From contig JBNLDW010000003.1 of the NCBI GenBank assembly GCA_050304615.1, positions 1 through 64,000 on the forward strand: a stretch of 64,000 bases of DNA, in the 5' to 3' direction. The notes below the pieces were generated by a model. That model was not told the origin of the DNA, ran no database searches, and saw nothing but the letters and a program-made list of their open reading frames with translations. Of the stretch, positions 17,864 to 25,457 are shown piece by piece. Made by a program: the position numbers and the translations under genes. Origin of the DNA: CBFDBF01 sp050304615 (GTDB lineage: Bacteria > Pseudomonadota > Gammaproteobacteria > Chromatiales > Chromatiaceae). How positions within the stretch are numbered: position 1 is the stretch's first letter; every line of letters begins with the position of its first letter.

Positions 17864-17928
17864 ATGCCCAGAAATAAAGGGCTCGGACTCCTTCTATCTT
17901 CTGGCTTCTCCCAATTACAGTAAACCCT

Positions 17929-18504
17929 CTATATCCCGTTGATAAGCTCTCTGTACGGAAACAGTGCGCCAGGATCACGCTTTCGCTTTACCTGCCTTCC
18001 GCCACACAGAAATGTACTGTTATCGACATCAGAGTGCATATAGATTCGCTCATTTGAGATATTCGGGTGTCTTGACTTGATCTGCATAATCAGCGACCTA
18101 AGCGACTCAAGCATCGGCCTTGGGTACTCTTCAAGACCATCTCCGTTGTTGGTCAGCTCAATACCAATTGACTCTGAGTTGATACCTCTTGCGTGCCACG
18201 CCACCCTGCTCTCTTCGATGCTGGAAGCAACGTTTCCCTCTCGATCTACGATGTAGTGTATTGATATCCCATCGCTCTTTTCAAAATACTCTTTCCACCG
18301 ATTAGCGTCACCTTTAGAGCTAGTAAATACGACCTCTCCATTTCTGCACGCAGGCCCTCCAATAGAGTGTATGACTATTGCATTTACGCTACCACTTCTC
18401 GCCGGAGCCACATCGTTCCCAACTGCAAATACAGCAAACGATAAACCCCACGCCAATACGATAGAGAATACTGTAAAAGGGGTTAATTTCGAGCAATCTG
18501 CCAT
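17929..18504 (-). CDS. Exported N-acetylmuramoyl-L-alanine amidase (Amidase_2 fold)
   Basis: A zinc amidase that cuts the muramoyl-L-alanine bond of peptidoglycan. The 191-residue product has an N-terminal hydrophobic export segment, the first zinc His in VIHSIGG, HYIVDREGNV, the ESIGIELTNNGDG block, the second His in YMHSDVD and the final ligand in KRDPG. It starts just after a GTTAGGC half attC boundary, so it appears to be a cassette gene, but no attC follows it. Confidence 0.85.
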   Translation of the reverse strand: MADCSKLTPFTVFSIVLAWGLSFAVFAVGNDVAPARSGSVNAIVIHSIGGPACRNGEVVFTSSKGDANRWKEYFEKSDGISIHYIVDREGNVASSIEESRVAWHARGINSESIGIELTNNGDGLEEYPRPMLESLRSLIMQIKSRHPNISNERIYMHSDVDNSTFLCGGRQVKRKRDPGALFPYRELINGI

Positions 18505-18522
18505 GTTTTCTCCATTACTTTA

Positions 18523-18550
18523 GCCTAACAATCAAACTCACTGGCGACAA
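18523..18550 (-). other. Half attC-like site (right arm only)
   Basis: On the minus strand CAGTGAGTTTGATTGTTAGGC ends at GTTAGGC (18529-18523), 20 bp before the amidase start. The left arm is missing; a half copy of hairpin family C lies about 25 bp further upstream. Confidence 0.45.
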
Positions 18551-18572
18551 AGTAATTAAAGCGGTTTTTGGG

Positions 18573-18598
18573 AAAGTTTCATCTAACCCCAAGTATTT
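18573..18598. repeat. Half copy of hairpin family C
   Basis: The segment aaagtttcatctaacccc matches the right arm of the family C hairpins at 19251 and 20199 with one change. The left arm is absent, so it looks like a deletion remnant. Confidence 0.6.
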
Positions 18599-18606
18599 AT
18601 GCAATG

Positions 18607-19194
18607 TCAGATTTCATCTCTTGGGAGAGAGTCATATAGAATCTTTCCATATAAATAAAGCTCCCCCGGCTTGATTACAGTTGGAAATATTTCTTTCCCA
18701 CTATACCATTTTTCATATATATGAATGGCTAATTCACTGCAATAATATTGGTGAGGAAAATTGAATCCTACAGTACCAAGAAAATCATAGTTGCTTCCCA
18801 CTAAATTCTTAGCATTACTCCAAGCGGCCACTGCATTATCATCTGTTCTCCATCTTGGCCTTATAATTAGTACTCTATAAGATTTATTTATAAAGCTGTC
18901 TAACTCAGATTGATGCACACCTTTTCCTTCGGCTTCAATAACTTGAAGGGACTTCGAATTGAATATACCGACATGACTAATTGGGATTCCTGTTGCATTA
19001 GAAACTAAATTGTCTGTGGCATGATAGCCACGAGTAACGAGCCAATCCCCAGTTTTAGCAAGTTTAAGTATGTTTTGTTTTATCACTATGTTCTGTTTCA
19101 AATGCCTTGCGTCATCAGCTTCTGAAACCATTGGGCGCGCAACACAGCCTGACAAAAACAAAATGATTGAAAGTTTAAGTAACAGTAACTTCAT
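18607..19194 (-). CDS. YiiX/NlpC-P60-like lipoprotein (permuted papain fold)
   Basis: A 195-residue lipoprotein (lipobox LSGC at about residue 17). It shows the permuted order of the YiiX/YebB-like branch: first GDWLVTRGYHATDNLVS and SHVGIF with the catalytic His, then late in the chain YYCSELAIHIYEKW with the nucleophile Cys. Such proteins are putative amidases or peptidases of envelope substrates. With the neighbouring amidase it makes a small peptidoglycan-directed pair. Confidence 0.8.
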   Translation of the reverse strand: MKLLLLKLSIILFLSGCVARPMVSEADDARHLKQNIVIKQNILKLAKTGDWLVTRGYHATDNLVSNATGIPISHVGIFNSKSLQVIEAEGKGVHQSELDSFINKSYRVLIIRPRWRTDDNAVAAWSNAKNLVGSNYDFLGTVGFNFPHQYYCSELAIHIYEKWYSGKEIFPTVIKPGELYLYGKILYDSLPRDEI

Positions 19195-19556
19195 GATTTG
19201 AATTCTCGTATTTAAAGGAGTCAGATCCCTTTAATCTGACCACTTTAATTGACCCCAGTTATTAAAGTTTCATCTGACCCCACTTATTCTACTATTGTAA
19301 ACTGGACAAAAGAACACTGAACGCCAATATACTGACTCTCTAATATTAGAAACAATTGCTCTCTGAGCCGGTTTTTGCGCGGTTTTTCGCCACGTTTCTG
19401 AATTAGTCTCTTTTAGTTCGGTCTGTTATCATAAGTTGCGAAAATATCCTAATACAGAAAACCACAAGAACCGAAATAGTCCGACTCTATTAATTCTCCT
19501 AACTATTTCATTGGATCCAACCCCATTAGTCTCCAAAATAATTTCGAGGAATAAAC
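19195..19556. repeat. Intergenic pile of hairpin repeats (families C and E)
   Basis: It holds a family C hairpin (19251-19288), a family E copy without its left arm (about 19312-19372, ending attgctctctgagccgg), and a further small palindrome taaaggagtcagatcccttta near 19212-19232. No gene is visible. AGGAATAA before 19557 may be the ribosome site of the next gene. Confidence 0.65.
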
Positions 19557-20126
19557 ATGAGAGCTATCATACTAACCTTGGTAATAGCATTAACTGGATG
19601 TAATAATTATGTTGTAAAAAAAGACCACGATTTTGACCATCTTGGAAAAAATAAGGGAATCGTAATATTATCCATCACCAATAATAATGCCGGCCTCTTC
19701 AGGGGGAGCAACTCTTTTGCACCCACAATCACATTTAGAAATATTGGTACATCCGAGGAATTTAATGTAGACGGCCATGTAGGAACGGTTTGGGATAAAC
19801 ATATTGTAAATAGTGATGGACACTCAATTGGAAGAGTAGTTACCTTAGAACTCGATGCGGGCAAATATAAAATAAGTGATTTTTCTACAATCACGACCAA
19901 TAACAGCTTTGTTCACGCAAAGGATAAACCTGCTATAGAATTCAATGTAAGAAATAATAGTGCTATCTATATCGGAAATGTAAACTTTTATATAGACGAA
20001 GACAATAAGAAGTATGGAGTATCGATTACCGACCAATCAAATCGAGATCTACTGGAAGCAAAGACCAAGTGGCCTAATCTGAAGCTTGATAAGGTAGTAA
20101 AAAGTATCGCAGTAAATAAAATATAA
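19557..20126 (+). CDS. Hypothetical lipoprotein
   Basis: A 189-residue AT-rich gene on the opposite strand to its neighbours. It encodes a short signal with lipobox LTGC, then a beta-rich domain (GIVILSITNN, SFAPTITFRNIG, VVTLELDAGKYKISDF, AIYIGNVNFYID). The layout, with an ordered series of strands and a Gly-Lys-Tyr turn, resembles small periplasmic beta-sandwich lipoproteins, but I recognise no family. It is flanked on both sides by hairpin repeats. Confidence 0.65.
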   Translation: MRAIILTLVIALTGCNNYVVKKDHDFDHLGKNKGIVILSITNNNAGLFRGSNSFAPTITFRNIGTSEEFNVDGHVGTVWDKHIVNSDGHSIGRVVTLELDAGKYKISDFSTITTNNSFVHAKDKPAIEFNVRNNSAIYIGNVNFYIDEDNKKYGVSITDQSNRDLLEAKTKWPNLKLDKVVKSIAVNKI

Positions 20127-20142
20127 CTCAGCTTGTAAGGCA

Positions 20143-20166
20143 AAAAAGGGGCGCCACAGCGCCCCT
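20143..20166 (-). terminator. Bidirectional-type terminator hairpin
   Basis: Stem ggggcgc/gcgcccc (20149-20166) with loop caca. Six A residues at 20143-20148 give a T-run on the minus strand, so it would stop transcription coming leftward from the DUF4328 gene; on the plus strand the T-run is missing. Confidence 0.7.
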
Positions 20167-20198
20167 CCTATATTCAACTAACTGCTTAGCGAATAATT

Positions 20199-20237
20199 GG
20201 GGTCAGTTATTAAAGTTTCATCTGACCCCACTTATTT
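20199..20237. repeat. Hairpin repeat family C, full copy
   Basis: ggggtcagttattaaagttt followed by catctgacccc; same as the copy at 19251-19288. Confidence 0.7.
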
Positions 20238-20290
20238 GGCATATCCCTGTCCAATAAGCAGTACGCATCAGAGTATCAGGATTGCTCTCT

Positions 20291-20315
20291 ATTAAAGGGC
20301 TCTGACCCCTTTAAT
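20291..20315. repeat. Hairpin repeat family B, short copy
   Basis: attaaaggg and ccctttaat arms around ctctgac; the core of the longer family B copies at 20463, 24016 and 24277. Confidence 0.65.
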
Positions 20316-20322
20316 TTATTCC

Positions 20323-20360
20323 GGCTGCGTGCGATGACGTTGCTCCTGTCTAATATCAAT
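20323..20360 (-). pseudogene. Fragment duplicating the 3' end of the DUF4328 gene
   Basis: Thirty-eight bases here match 20535-20572, the last codons of the DUF4328 gene, with one difference at the left end. Both copies lie beside family B hairpins. It is most simply the remnant of a second cassette copy deleted between repeats. Confidence 0.75.
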
Positions 20361-20369
20361 GTGATAAAT

Positions 20370-20520
20370 GGGGTCAGTGTAAAAATACAAAGTACAATAA
20401 TCCCTATCGAGAAAGAGTTTTTACACTGACCCCAAATACCACTGACCCCAAATACCACCCTAGTTATTTAAGTAAACTGTCCCCGTATTACCGACAGAAA
20501 AGGGCTCTGACCCCTTTAAT
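20370..20520. repeat. Hairpin repeats: family A copy 1 and family B copy 2
   Basis: Family A (20370-20433) has arms ggggtcagtgtaaaaa and tttttacactgacccc. An extra end fragment actgaccccaaatacc follows at 20441-20456. Family B copy 2 (20463-20520) carries ctgtccccgtattaccgaca and gggctctgacccc, reaching to within 5 bp of the stop codon of the DUF4328 gene. Confidence 0.8.
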
Positions 20521-20524
20521 TAGC

Positions 20525-21214
20525 TTAATTGTTCAGCTGCGTGCGATGACGTTGCTCCTGTCTAATATCAATAGCCTTTACCAGCTTTATAGCCAGTATT
20601 GCGCCAATTATAGACAAAGCATCTGCAGCAATGTTACCAGCGGTCGATGACAATAAATCATTTAGACTATCAGCGCTCAGCATCATTCTCCCAGAAATGT
20701 TGGCTACAATGCTACCAACCAAGAAAAAAGCCCACCAACCTTTTAATAATCCGGAAACAGGCTCATTAACCCAGGCTGCCAAATCCGTATTGCCTGTCTT
20801 CTTCGGACCGCTAGCTTGCCAGATTTCCTTTGCAACCTGATATGGTCTTACTAAATTTAGGAATGGAACAAAAAAGCCTCCAACCGCCCAACCGGGACTA
20901 TATTTCAGACCAGTAATATTGAAAGATCCTAAATTCTTATGTGCCAGATGAAACCACATAAGAAAGGCCGTCGCTGTGAGAATAAAGGCAACTACTTGAA
21001 GAATACCTATTCCACCATAAATCATATCATTTGTTTCTGCTGCGGCGTTTGATATTCCTCCTCCAGAAAGAGCAACATTAAGTAGGCTGTATTGCGATAC
21101 TCCACTTCCGACAGCGGCAACATCTATCAATATAGAAATACCAAGCATAATAATGGCGAATTGAGAGCGACCACCACCAGGAATGTAGTCTGCCGAATTT
21201 GTGTCAGTGTTCAT
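20525..21214 (-). CDS. DUF4328 membrane protein, integron cassette gene
   Basis: A 229-residue protein with about five membrane segments. The DUF4328 signature is GWAVGGFFVPFLNLVRPYQV with the following KEIWQAS. AAGGAG precedes ATG 21214, and an intact attC site ends 17 bp before it, so this is a cassette gene. Its own attC seems to have been replaced by hairpin repeats directly after the stop. Function is unknown. Confidence 0.82.
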   Translation of the reverse strand: MNTDTNSADYIPGGGRSQFAIIMLGISILIDVAAVGSGVSQYSLLNVALSGGGISNAAAETNDMIYGGIGILQVVAFILTATAFLMWFHLAHKNLGSFNITGLKYSPGWAVGGFFVPFLNLVRPYQVAKEIWQASGPKKTGNTDLAAWVNEPVSGLLKGWWAFFLVGSIVANISGRMMLSADSLNDLLSSTAGNIAADALSIIGAILAIKLVKAIDIRQEQRHRTQLNN

Positions 21215-21230
21215 GGTTTACTCCTTCTTA

Positions 21231-21287
21231 AGCTAACGTTTAAATCAGCCGCGCGGTTTTTGCGTCGGCTGGATTTGATTGTTATGA
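21231..21287 (-). other. attC: Integron attC recombination site
   Basis: Minus-strand site from CATAAC (21286-21281) to GTTAGC (21237-21232). Arms AAATCCAGCCGACGC and GCGCGGCTGATTT pair except for two extrahelical bases, the attC hallmark. Length is about 57 bp. Confidence 0.82.
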
Positions 21288-21292
21288 TAAAT

Positions 21293-21356
21293 GGGGTCAG
21301 TGTAAAAATACAAAGTACAATAATCCCTATCGAGAAAGAGTTTTTACACTGACCCC
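21293..21356. repeat. Hairpin repeat family A, copy 2
   Basis: Near-identical to the copy at 20370. It sits exactly between an intact attC (21231-21287) and a half attC (21363-21411), a few bases from each. Confidence 0.82.
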
Positions 21357-21362
21357 AAATAC

Positions 21363-21411
21363 CAATGGAGAGCGAACGAAGTGAGTGATTCCATTGAAGC
21401 TGATTGTTATG
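21363..21411 (-). other. Half attC-like site interrupted by hairpin A
   Basis: On the minus strand CATAACAATCAGCTTCAATG, an inner stem caatgga/tccattg, then hairpin A in place of the right arm. The first bases match the intact neighbouring attC (CATAACAATC). Confidence 0.55.
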
Positions 21412-21441
21412 TTCTTGATGCCAAATCATTTGCAAAGTAAT

Positions 21442-21514
21442 AAAAGGGGACGGAGGGATTATTTATTATCCATACTATCTCAGTGTACATATCTTAATCC
21501 CTCCGTCCCCTTTT
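21442..21514. repeat. Hairpin repeat family D, copy 1
   Basis: Arms aaaaggggacggagggatta and taatccctccgtcccctttt around a conserved 30-base loop. It begins 13 bp after the stop codon of the next gene. A second copy lies at 25458-25531. Confidence 0.82.
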
Positions 21515-21527
21515 CTGATCGCGAATT

Positions 21528-22316
21528 TTATTTAACAAAACCCTTCTCAACCATTAATTTTTTGCTAATAGTAGTTAACTCAGACATATAATCACTATAG
21601 CCTGATTTATAACCACGAACTAAATATCCATTATTTTCCATATTCTCTAAATAGTATTCAGTTTTAACTTTATCAAACTTTGATGTGTGAATAACATCCG
21701 AGTCGCGCATTATGCCGCCTTTATCTGATATTAAGCGAAGTATGTCGATCTCATCCTTATTTAATGATGGCGAGGGTTGGGCTTTTTGGGCAACTTTCTT
21801 TTTTGGTTTTTCTTTCTCCTTATAGGGGCTTGTTAAAGAGTTAATTTTTTTATCGAGCTCAGTTATATGGTTTTTGAGTCTTTCTATTTCGGTTTCTTTT
21901 CTTTCAATTTCATTGTCATATTCTGTTTCTAACCGGAAATGCTCTCTACGTATATTTCTAGACTCCTCTATTGTTAATGGCGTTTCATCTTCAATGGCCT
22001 GTTTTGCTTCTTTTTGTTTTTTTTGTCTTTCGTGCCAGTACTTATATACAAAAAGAGCTGGATAGGGATATATAAATATAAATAGTACTGCAGACACTAC
22101 AGGATAGAGAAATAAACTCGAAACGCATGACCACATATTTGAGTATAAATAAGTTTCGAGATAATCAAATTTTTCAGTGACAGGCATTGAAGATAGAAGT
22201 ACAAAAACTGCCTTATAATTCCACAGGCACCAAGATATAACAAAAGTGCCAAAAAGCGGGCTTGTTGCCCTTTCATATAAATTAGCTTTAATTGATTTAC
22301 TTAATTCTTCTAACAT
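21528..22316 (-). CDS. Membrane/coiled-coil protein with winged-helix-like tail, cassette gene
   Basis: Not a family I recognise. The 262-residue product has two hydrophobic segments (about 20-45 and 65-90), a charged coiled coil (about 110-165, HFRLETEYDNEIERKETEIE), a Lys/Pro linker, and a C-terminal segment DEIDILRLISDKGG..DSDVIHTSKFDKVKTEYYL that reads like a winged-helix domain. The architecture suggests a membrane-tethered sensor or effector. Intact attC lies 30 bp upstream. AT-rich compared with core genes. Confidence 0.65.
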   Translation of the reverse strand: MLEELSKSIKANLYERATSPLFGTFVISWCLWNYKAVFVLLSSMPVTEKFDYLETYLYSNMWSCVSSLFLYPVVSAVLFIFIYPYPALFVYKYWHERQKKQKEAKQAIEDETPLTIEESRNIRREHFRLETEYDNEIERKETEIERLKNHITELDKKINSLTSPYKEKEKPKKKVAQKAQPSPSLNKDEIDILRLISDKGGIMRDSDVIHTSKFDKVKTEYYLENMENNGYLVRGYKSGYSDYMSELTTISKKLMVEKGFVK

Positions 22317-22344
22317 TAATGTTTTCCATCATCGTTTTGTATGC

Positions 22345-22404
22345 GCATAACGATTAAGCTCAGCCGCGCCGCTTTTTGGCGTCGGCTGGGGCGCCTTGTT
22401 AGCT
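22345..22404 (-). other. attC: Integron attC recombination site
   Basis: Minus-strand site from AGCTAAC (22404-22398), overlapping the stop codon of the upstream gene, to GTTATGC (22351-22345). Arms CCCAGCCGACGCC and GGCGCGGCTGAG pair with extrahelical bases. It closely resembles the site at 21231-21287. Confidence 0.85.
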
Positions 22405-23406
22405 GCCGAATATATATTTGGAAATCACATTCGATACGACGGCTAATATAATTGTTAATAAAATATAACCAATTGATTTTGTAACATTGGCTCTTACACT
22501 GGCTGAAGACTCTCTAACTAGCCTTGCATCAGCACCTGAAAAGTTAATATATGAAAGTTGATAGATGCTATCTAAATGCCTTTCTGCCTTGTAACCTATA
22601 AATCTACCGACCTTGAAAAGAAGGAAATTAAATAAAAATGCAACCAATACAAAAGTAGCTGTTGTTGATGGTTGTGGTTGTTGAAAATATGTCGGCAACT
22701 GTTCGTAGGTATAATAAACCCCAAATGCGAGAAGACCGTATTGACCTAGCAAAGGAAGATATTTAGAAAGTGGTCGAATTTTTTTTAGAACAGGATTCAT
22801 GCTCGTAACTTCAAGACAGTCTACCCAGCTCTTTATTACTGATATAAACGCATTTGCAACTGTTATATCGATGAAATCGACAGATGCACGACATGTAAAT
22901 TTAGTTTCAAATTGCCACAGAGGTATAGAAAATGGAATTTCATCCATTTGTTTTTTCATGCCCTCAACTTTTGCGGAACGCGATACAAGCAAAATGTTAA
23001 TTCTGTATTCCTGAGGTTTATTAGTTTGGGGTAAAACAACAAAAAGATTGTAACTGATGGCAACCTCTTCAACTGGCTGCCCTTTAGCTCCTGCATGAGT
23101 CATAAAACGTTCGATTGAGCTAAATCTTTCACTAGATTCGTTTACATATTCAATTGAAAAAGATGCGTTTGCGGACTGCACATTGTATTGGGTTGTTGAC
23201 TGAATAATCCGCTGATGGAGTTGCTCAACATTTTCCATTGTTAAAATGAACGATGGATTATATTCCTCAGTAACTTTTTCAGATTTTCCTGTAATTTCAT
23301 TATAGAAGGCTTGAGCTAATTTAAAGCTGATAGCCTGGTGGGAACTGTCATCCCCAAGAATAATTTCGTTATCACCCGGTTGCTCTGAAGGTTCTATTTC
23401 CGACAT
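22399..23406 (-). CDS. Hypothetical C-terminally membrane-anchored protein, cassette gene
   Basis: A 335-residue protein of unknown family. Residues 1-205 are soluble with mixed alpha/beta character (SFSIEYVNESSERF, EYRINILLVSRSAKVEG), followed by two or three membrane helices (LLGQYGLLAFGVYYTY, FVLVAFLFNFLLF) and a terminal helix SIGYILLTIILAVVSNVI. AGGAG precedes the start, and the stop codon overlaps an attC site. A GTTAGC boundary upstream at 23434-23429 marks the other cassette end. Confidence 0.65.
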   Translation of the reverse strand: MSEIEPSEQPGDNEIILGDDSSHQAISFKLAQAFYNEITGKSEKVTEEYNPSFILTMENVEQLHQRIIQSTTQYNVQSANASFSIEYVNESSERFSSIERFMTHAGAKGQPVEEVAISYNLFVVLPQTNKPQEYRINILLVSRSAKVEGMKKQMDEIPFSIPLWQFETKFTCRASVDFIDITVANAFISVIKSWVDCLEVTSMNPVLKKIRPLSKYLPLLGQYGLLAFGVYYTYEQLPTYFQQPQPSTTATFVLVAFLFNFLLFKVGRFIGYKAERHLDSIYQLSYINFSGADARLVRESSASVRANVTKSIGYILLTIILAVVSNVISKYIFGS

Positions 23407-23431
23407 TATTGACTCCTAGTGGTATGCAGCT

Positions 23432-23741
23432 AACAGGTAATTATGCGATACGCACAAATATTAGAATATGCGACATGCGCAAATACTGAAATATGCAACA
23501 AAGAAACGCCCAGAGGGCAGAGATATGGCTTGAGCTTGGTACATCCTGCCAAGAGGGTATTTCCTATATTCTTTGAGGTTATCAAAGAATCTTCGGTTTA
23601 GGTAGGCCTAATTGTGCCACCCCAAACCTCCTCCGACGCAGCCGAGTACCGGAACCGATACAGGATCAGGCCCGTAGGGGCGCCACAGGGAAGTGGCGCC
23701 TCCATCGCGGGCGAGGGATCGCCCGTCGAGGGAGCCCCTGG
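23432..23741. repeat. Long direct repeat DR, copy 1 (includes R1 copy b)
   Basis: About 310 bp matching 27474-27758 almost throughout, in the same orientation. It starts at a cassette boundary (gctaacagg), then a 27-bp tandem duplication (atgcgatacgcac.. and atgcgacatgcgc..), a ctgccaagagggtatttcc stretch, and the R1 core with gcgccacagggaagtggcgc. Right of 23741 the R1 element is cut by hairpin A copy 3. Confidence 0.85.
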
Positions 23742-23749
23742 TGATATAT

Positions 23750-23813
23750 GGGGTCAGTGTAAAAATACAAAGCACAGAAATCCCTATCGAGAAAGAGTTT
23801 TTACACTGACCCC
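23750..23813. repeat. Hairpin repeat family A, copy 3
   Basis: Same arms as the other copies (ggggtcagtgtaaaaa / tttttacactgacccc). It replaces the right part of R1 copy b. Confidence 0.82.
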
Positions 23814-23832
23814 AAATACCTTTCACAACTAG

Positions 23833-23895
23833 GCCTAACGATTGAGCACAGGGGAGGCGCGGAACGCGACGTCCCTCTAGTGCGACTGGTTATGT
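23833..23895 (-). other. attC: Integron attC recombination site
   Basis: Minus-strand site between AACATAAC (about 23895) and GTTAGGC (23839-23833). Arms CGCACTAGAGGGACGTC and GCCTCCCCTGTGC pair with unpaired bases. It lies about 470 bp from the nearest upstream gene, the gap being filled with hairpins. Confidence 0.75.
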
Positions 23896-23921
23896 TTGTT
23901 TGATAAATGTGTTTGATAAAT

Positions 23922-24334
23922 GGGGTCAGTGTAAAAATACATAGTACAATAATCCCTATCGAGAAAGAGTTTTTACACTGACCCCAAATACCATTACACT
24001 GACCCCAAATACCCGTTTAAGTAAACTGTCCCCGTATTACCGACAGAAAAGGGCTCTGACCCCTTTAAATTCCGCAAAAAGTTTCGCATTTCCATTAATC
24101 ATGATCAAAAGTCCTGGTTAAAGAATAAATAGGGTCAGAGAGCAATTAACGCTAATATTCATGGCCTCTAATAATAGAAACAATTGCTCTCTGACCCGGT
24201 TATTCAATTGGGGTCCGATACACATTAAAAGTGCTTAGTGCGCAAATAGATGCCATTAATTTGTATCTGACCCTAGTTATTTAAGTAAACTGTCCCCGTA
24301 TTACCGACAGAAAAGGGCTCTGACCCCTTTAATT
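23922..24334. repeat. Tandem pile of five hairpin repeats
   Basis: In order: family A copy 4 (23922-23985) with a partial end copy to 24010; family B copy 3 (24016-24068); family E (24132-24197, gggtcagagagcaatt / aattgctctctgaccc); family F (24210-24274, ggggtccgatacac / gtatctgaccc); family B copy 4 (24277-24333). No gene fits here. The stacking suggests repeated targeting of one site. Confidence 0.8.
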
Positions 24335-24367
24335 CAGCAAATTTTCCGTAGAAGCGCATTGTTATGC
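24335..24367 (-). other. Half attC-like site abutting hairpin B
   Basis: On the minus strand GCATAACAATGCGCTTCTAC follows the stop codon of the alarmone synthetase gene within 2 bp; the right arm is replaced directly by family B copy 4. Confidence 0.55.
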
Positions 24368-24368
24368 A

Positions 24369-25388
24369 TTATTTACCGCCATTCTTTTGCCAAGCTAAGA
24401 AATTACTTCGCTGGTTATCGAAGAGAATTAACTTAAATTTTACTTGGTCTTCCAAGAACAAAATGTGCCGTATAAGTGTGTAGGGGTTCATTGCAAAGGG
24501 AGACACTTTTTTGTATCCATTAACACTGTCTTTATACTTATTCAATGCGTTTTCAAAATTAGCACGAGTGAACTCAGGGCATCGATGAATAATTTCTTGC
24601 ACAAAACCATCAACATGATCTGGGGCAAATGTATAACCAGGGTAGTGCTGCTTAGCTACGGCTAGAAACTGAAATGCATCAATAGGCTGTTTCGTTTCTG
24701 TTGTAGATTTAGCGGGTTCAGTTTTTGTTTGTTCTTCGAGTTGAAGAGATTCGTTTTTAATCGCAAGAAACTCATGATCAACAGTTTCGAACTGTGCCGC
24801 GAGTGCATTAATTCTACGCTTCAGTCGTGCAGGTATAGATTTTTTGTATTTTATTTTGTGATCTAGAACGCTCCATGCATCTTGCACAATTGTTCTAATT
24901 TGAACTTCAAACCTAAGAGATGTAAAGCGCTTATATTCAGGTAACGACCTGCGTTTTTCATTTATTTTTAGATCTAGATGTAATCCTTTATAACCAAACT
25001 CATCTTCTGTTTTTTCAAGATCTTTGATTTTGTTCGTAATTTCTAACACATCAAAGTTATCGCTCAATATGTTTCCAATTTTATCGACTTCGTCTTCATA
25101 AAGGCATATCACACGTACACCAATAAGATCCGTTATGTGGTCTTTGATTTCGTACTTTAATTTCGCATCTTCTAAATCCGATTGATATTTAAGTACGAAT
25201 TTCTTTATTGATTCCTCACGGTCTTTGACGCGACCTATGATCGTGGGAGGAATGATTTCTGATTTCCCTGAAAGCAATGAGCCCACAAGGCTACGAAAGA
25301 ATACTTCCGCATCTAGCAGCAACCTTTGATTAGCAGAGTAATAGTCTCTAAACCCATTTTTTTCCTTATCGAAGTCTAAACTTGCCAT
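24369..25388 (-). CDS. RelA/SpoT-domain (p)ppGpp synthetase-like protein, cassette gene
   Basis: A 339-residue protein with a nucleotidyltransferase of the RelA/SpoT synthetase class and no hydrolase domain. Motifs in order: GRVKDREESIKKF (ATP side), DLIGVRVICLY (metal Asp and Arg), EFGYKGLHLDLKI (GYxxxH acceptor loop) and FEVQIRTIVQDAW with DHKIKYK. All key positions appear intact. A helical linker (about 215-245, Glu/Lys/Thr-rich) leads to a C-terminal domain of about 100 residues that I do not recognise. It may be a stress alarmone enzyme or a toxSAS/CapRel-like defence effector; the attC context favours accessory use. Confidence 0.85.
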   Translation of the reverse strand: MASLDFDKEKNGFRDYYSANQRLLLDAEVFFRSLVGSLLSGKSEIIPPTIIGRVKDREESIKKFVLKYQSDLEDAKLKYEIKDHITDLIGVRVICLYEDEVDKIGNILSDNFDVLEITNKIKDLEKTEDEFGYKGLHLDLKINEKRRSLPEYKRFTSLRFEVQIRTIVQDAWSVLDHKIKYKKSIPARLKRRINALAAQFETVDHEFLAIKNESLQLEEQTKTEPAKSTTETKQPIDAFQFLAVAKQHYPGYTFAPDHVDGFVQEIIHRCPEFTRANFENALNKYKDSVNGYKKVSPFAMNPYTLIRHILFLEDQVKFKLILFDNQRSNFLAWQKNGGK

Positions 25389-25404
25389 TTTCCCTCCTTA
25401 TTAT

Positions 25405-25453
25405 GCATAACGCTTACATAAGGGGCGCTGGAGCGTTAGCGACAGCTGTCCCA
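25405..25453 (-). other. Half attC-like site abutting hairpin D
   Basis: The right arm only: GCGCCCCTTATGTAAGCGTTATGC on the minus strand in two pieces, ending at GTTATGC (25411-25405), 17 bp before the alarmone synthetase start. The left arm is replaced by family D copy 2, 5 bp away. Confidence 0.55.
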
Positions 25454-25457
25454 GAAT

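Noticed and set aside
20370..24334. Hairpins as ordinary intrinsic terminators
   Set aside because: Many have no T-run, occur several in a row, and are copied nearly identically including loops, which fits mobile repeats better. A few may still stop transcription.
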